A stretch of 6,084 nucleotides of DNA, taken from positions 1 through 6,084 of the forward strand of contig JAIOQL010000159.1 in NCBI GenBank assembly GCA_021413405.1. The letters run 5' to 3'. A model generated the notes under the pieces. The model ran no database searches. It was not told the DNA's origin and worked only from the letters and a program-made list of their open reading frames with translations. Below are positions 5,683-6,084 of this stretch, piece after piece (the first letter of the stretch is position 1; each line of letters opens with the position of its first letter). The position numbers and the translations under genes were made by a program. This stretch comes from Leptospira sp. (GTDB lineage Bacteria > Spirochaetota > Leptospiria > Leptospirales > Leptospiraceae).

Positions 5683-6084
5683 ATGCACCTTACTATATAT
5701 CAGTTTCCGAGTAGAATATGGAAGAACATTGGACTGGTAGTTTCAATTCTGGTATTCATTTTGAACCCGATTCTTTCAAAACCTCTCCGGAATATTAGCG
5801 ACAAAGCCAGTAGCAAAAAAGCAGTACAACGGAAAAAGATAATTATTGCGCGATTCGTCAGAGCCGGCGTTTGGGAAGGCAAAATCAGCCTGACTTTCGT
5901 CGATGCCGGTGAACATGAAATATACTTTGATTTCGACAAGGTTCAGGATCAAGATCTTCCATATAACTTTCTCGATGAGAATGCGAACACAAACGCAACA
6001 CTCCAAAACTCCCTGTTTGAAATAACCTATGTAGAACGCAAAGAGTTCCGTGGAGAACCCCTAACGGCGGAAAAAACATTGGTG
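5683..6084 (+). CDS. Exported protein of unknown function, 5' part (3' truncated)
   Basis: The frame is open for 134 codons to the right edge of the window. Residues 1-15 are mildly basic (Arg11, Lys14), residues 16-31 form a hydrophobic stretch (IGLVVSILVFILNPIL), and Ser32 is a possible cleavage position. There is no lipobox Cys, so this is a signal peptide or a single membrane anchor with the rest outside the cytoplasm. A Lys/Arg/Ser-rich linker (33-52) follows. From residue 53 the chain alternates hydrophobic and polar residues (VWEGKISLTFVD, HEIYFDFD, SLFEITYVERKEF), which suggests a beta-sheet domain. I do not recognise the family. The start has a clear Shine-Dalgarno. The 304-bp gap and probable terminator suggest a transcription unit separate from the carboxylase. 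Antisense open frames here are shorter and lack start signals. Coding is likely; function is unknown. Confidence 0.78.
   Translation, partial: MHLTIYQFPSRIWKNIGLVVSILVFILNPILSKPLRNISDKASSKKAVQRKKIIIARFVRAGVWEGKISLTFVDAGEHEIYFDFDKVQDQDLPYNFLDENANTNATLQNSLFEITYVERKEFRGEPLTAEKTLV

Noticed and set aside
5700..6079. Three overlapping minus-strand open frames at the right end
   Set aside because: They are antisense to the + strand gene starting at 5683, which has a Shine-Dalgarno and a signal peptide. Their translations show no domain features.

Overview
The window carries five genes, all on the + strand. Two are cut by the window edges and three are complete. Gene density, an estimated GC content in the low 40s percent (by eye) and the combination of SpoIIE/STAS switch proteins with a PccB-like carboxylase would fit a Leptospira-like spirochaete. 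That is a guess from style; no rRNA or other phylogenetic marker is present.

Layout. Positions 2-544 hold the 3' part of a SpoIIE-family (PP2C-type) serine phosphatase fused to an RsbW-like HATPase kinase domain. After 12 nt comes a small STAS anti-anti-sigma protein (557-892). Together they look like a complete partner-switching module in which one polypeptide can phosphorylate and dephosphorylate its STAS partner, as in Pseudomonas HsbR/HsbA. After a 61-nt gap with a good ribosome binding site comes a two-gene acyl-CoA carboxylase. The first gene is a single-chain PccB-like carboxyltransferase (954-2621). Three nucleotides later comes a 917-residue protein (2625-5378) with a divergent biotin carboxylase domain, a large unrecognised middle region and a C-terminal AccB-like biotinyl domain. 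Between them the two proteins supply all three activities of an acetyl-/propionyl-CoA carboxylase: ATP-dependent carboxylation of biotin, the biotin carrier, and carboxyl transfer to an acyl-CoA. The sequence does not settle which acyl-CoA is used.

Positions 5379-5682 are non-coding. They contain a terminator-like, AT-rich pair of overlapping hairpins, a separate 40-nt imperfect hairpin, a weak promoter candidate and a short palindrome. From 5683 to the window end runs the 5' part of a gene for an exported protein of unknown function, with a clear Shine-Dalgarno and an N-terminal signal peptide or anchor.

The points most worth following are the unusual architecture of the biotin carboxylase protein (insertions, an altered bicarbonate/ATP-site motif, an unassigned region of about 240 residues), the possible link between the partner switch and the carboxylase, and the structured intergenic region. 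I found no mobile element, CRISPR array, tRNA or rRNA. Nothing here clearly amounts to a new biological system.
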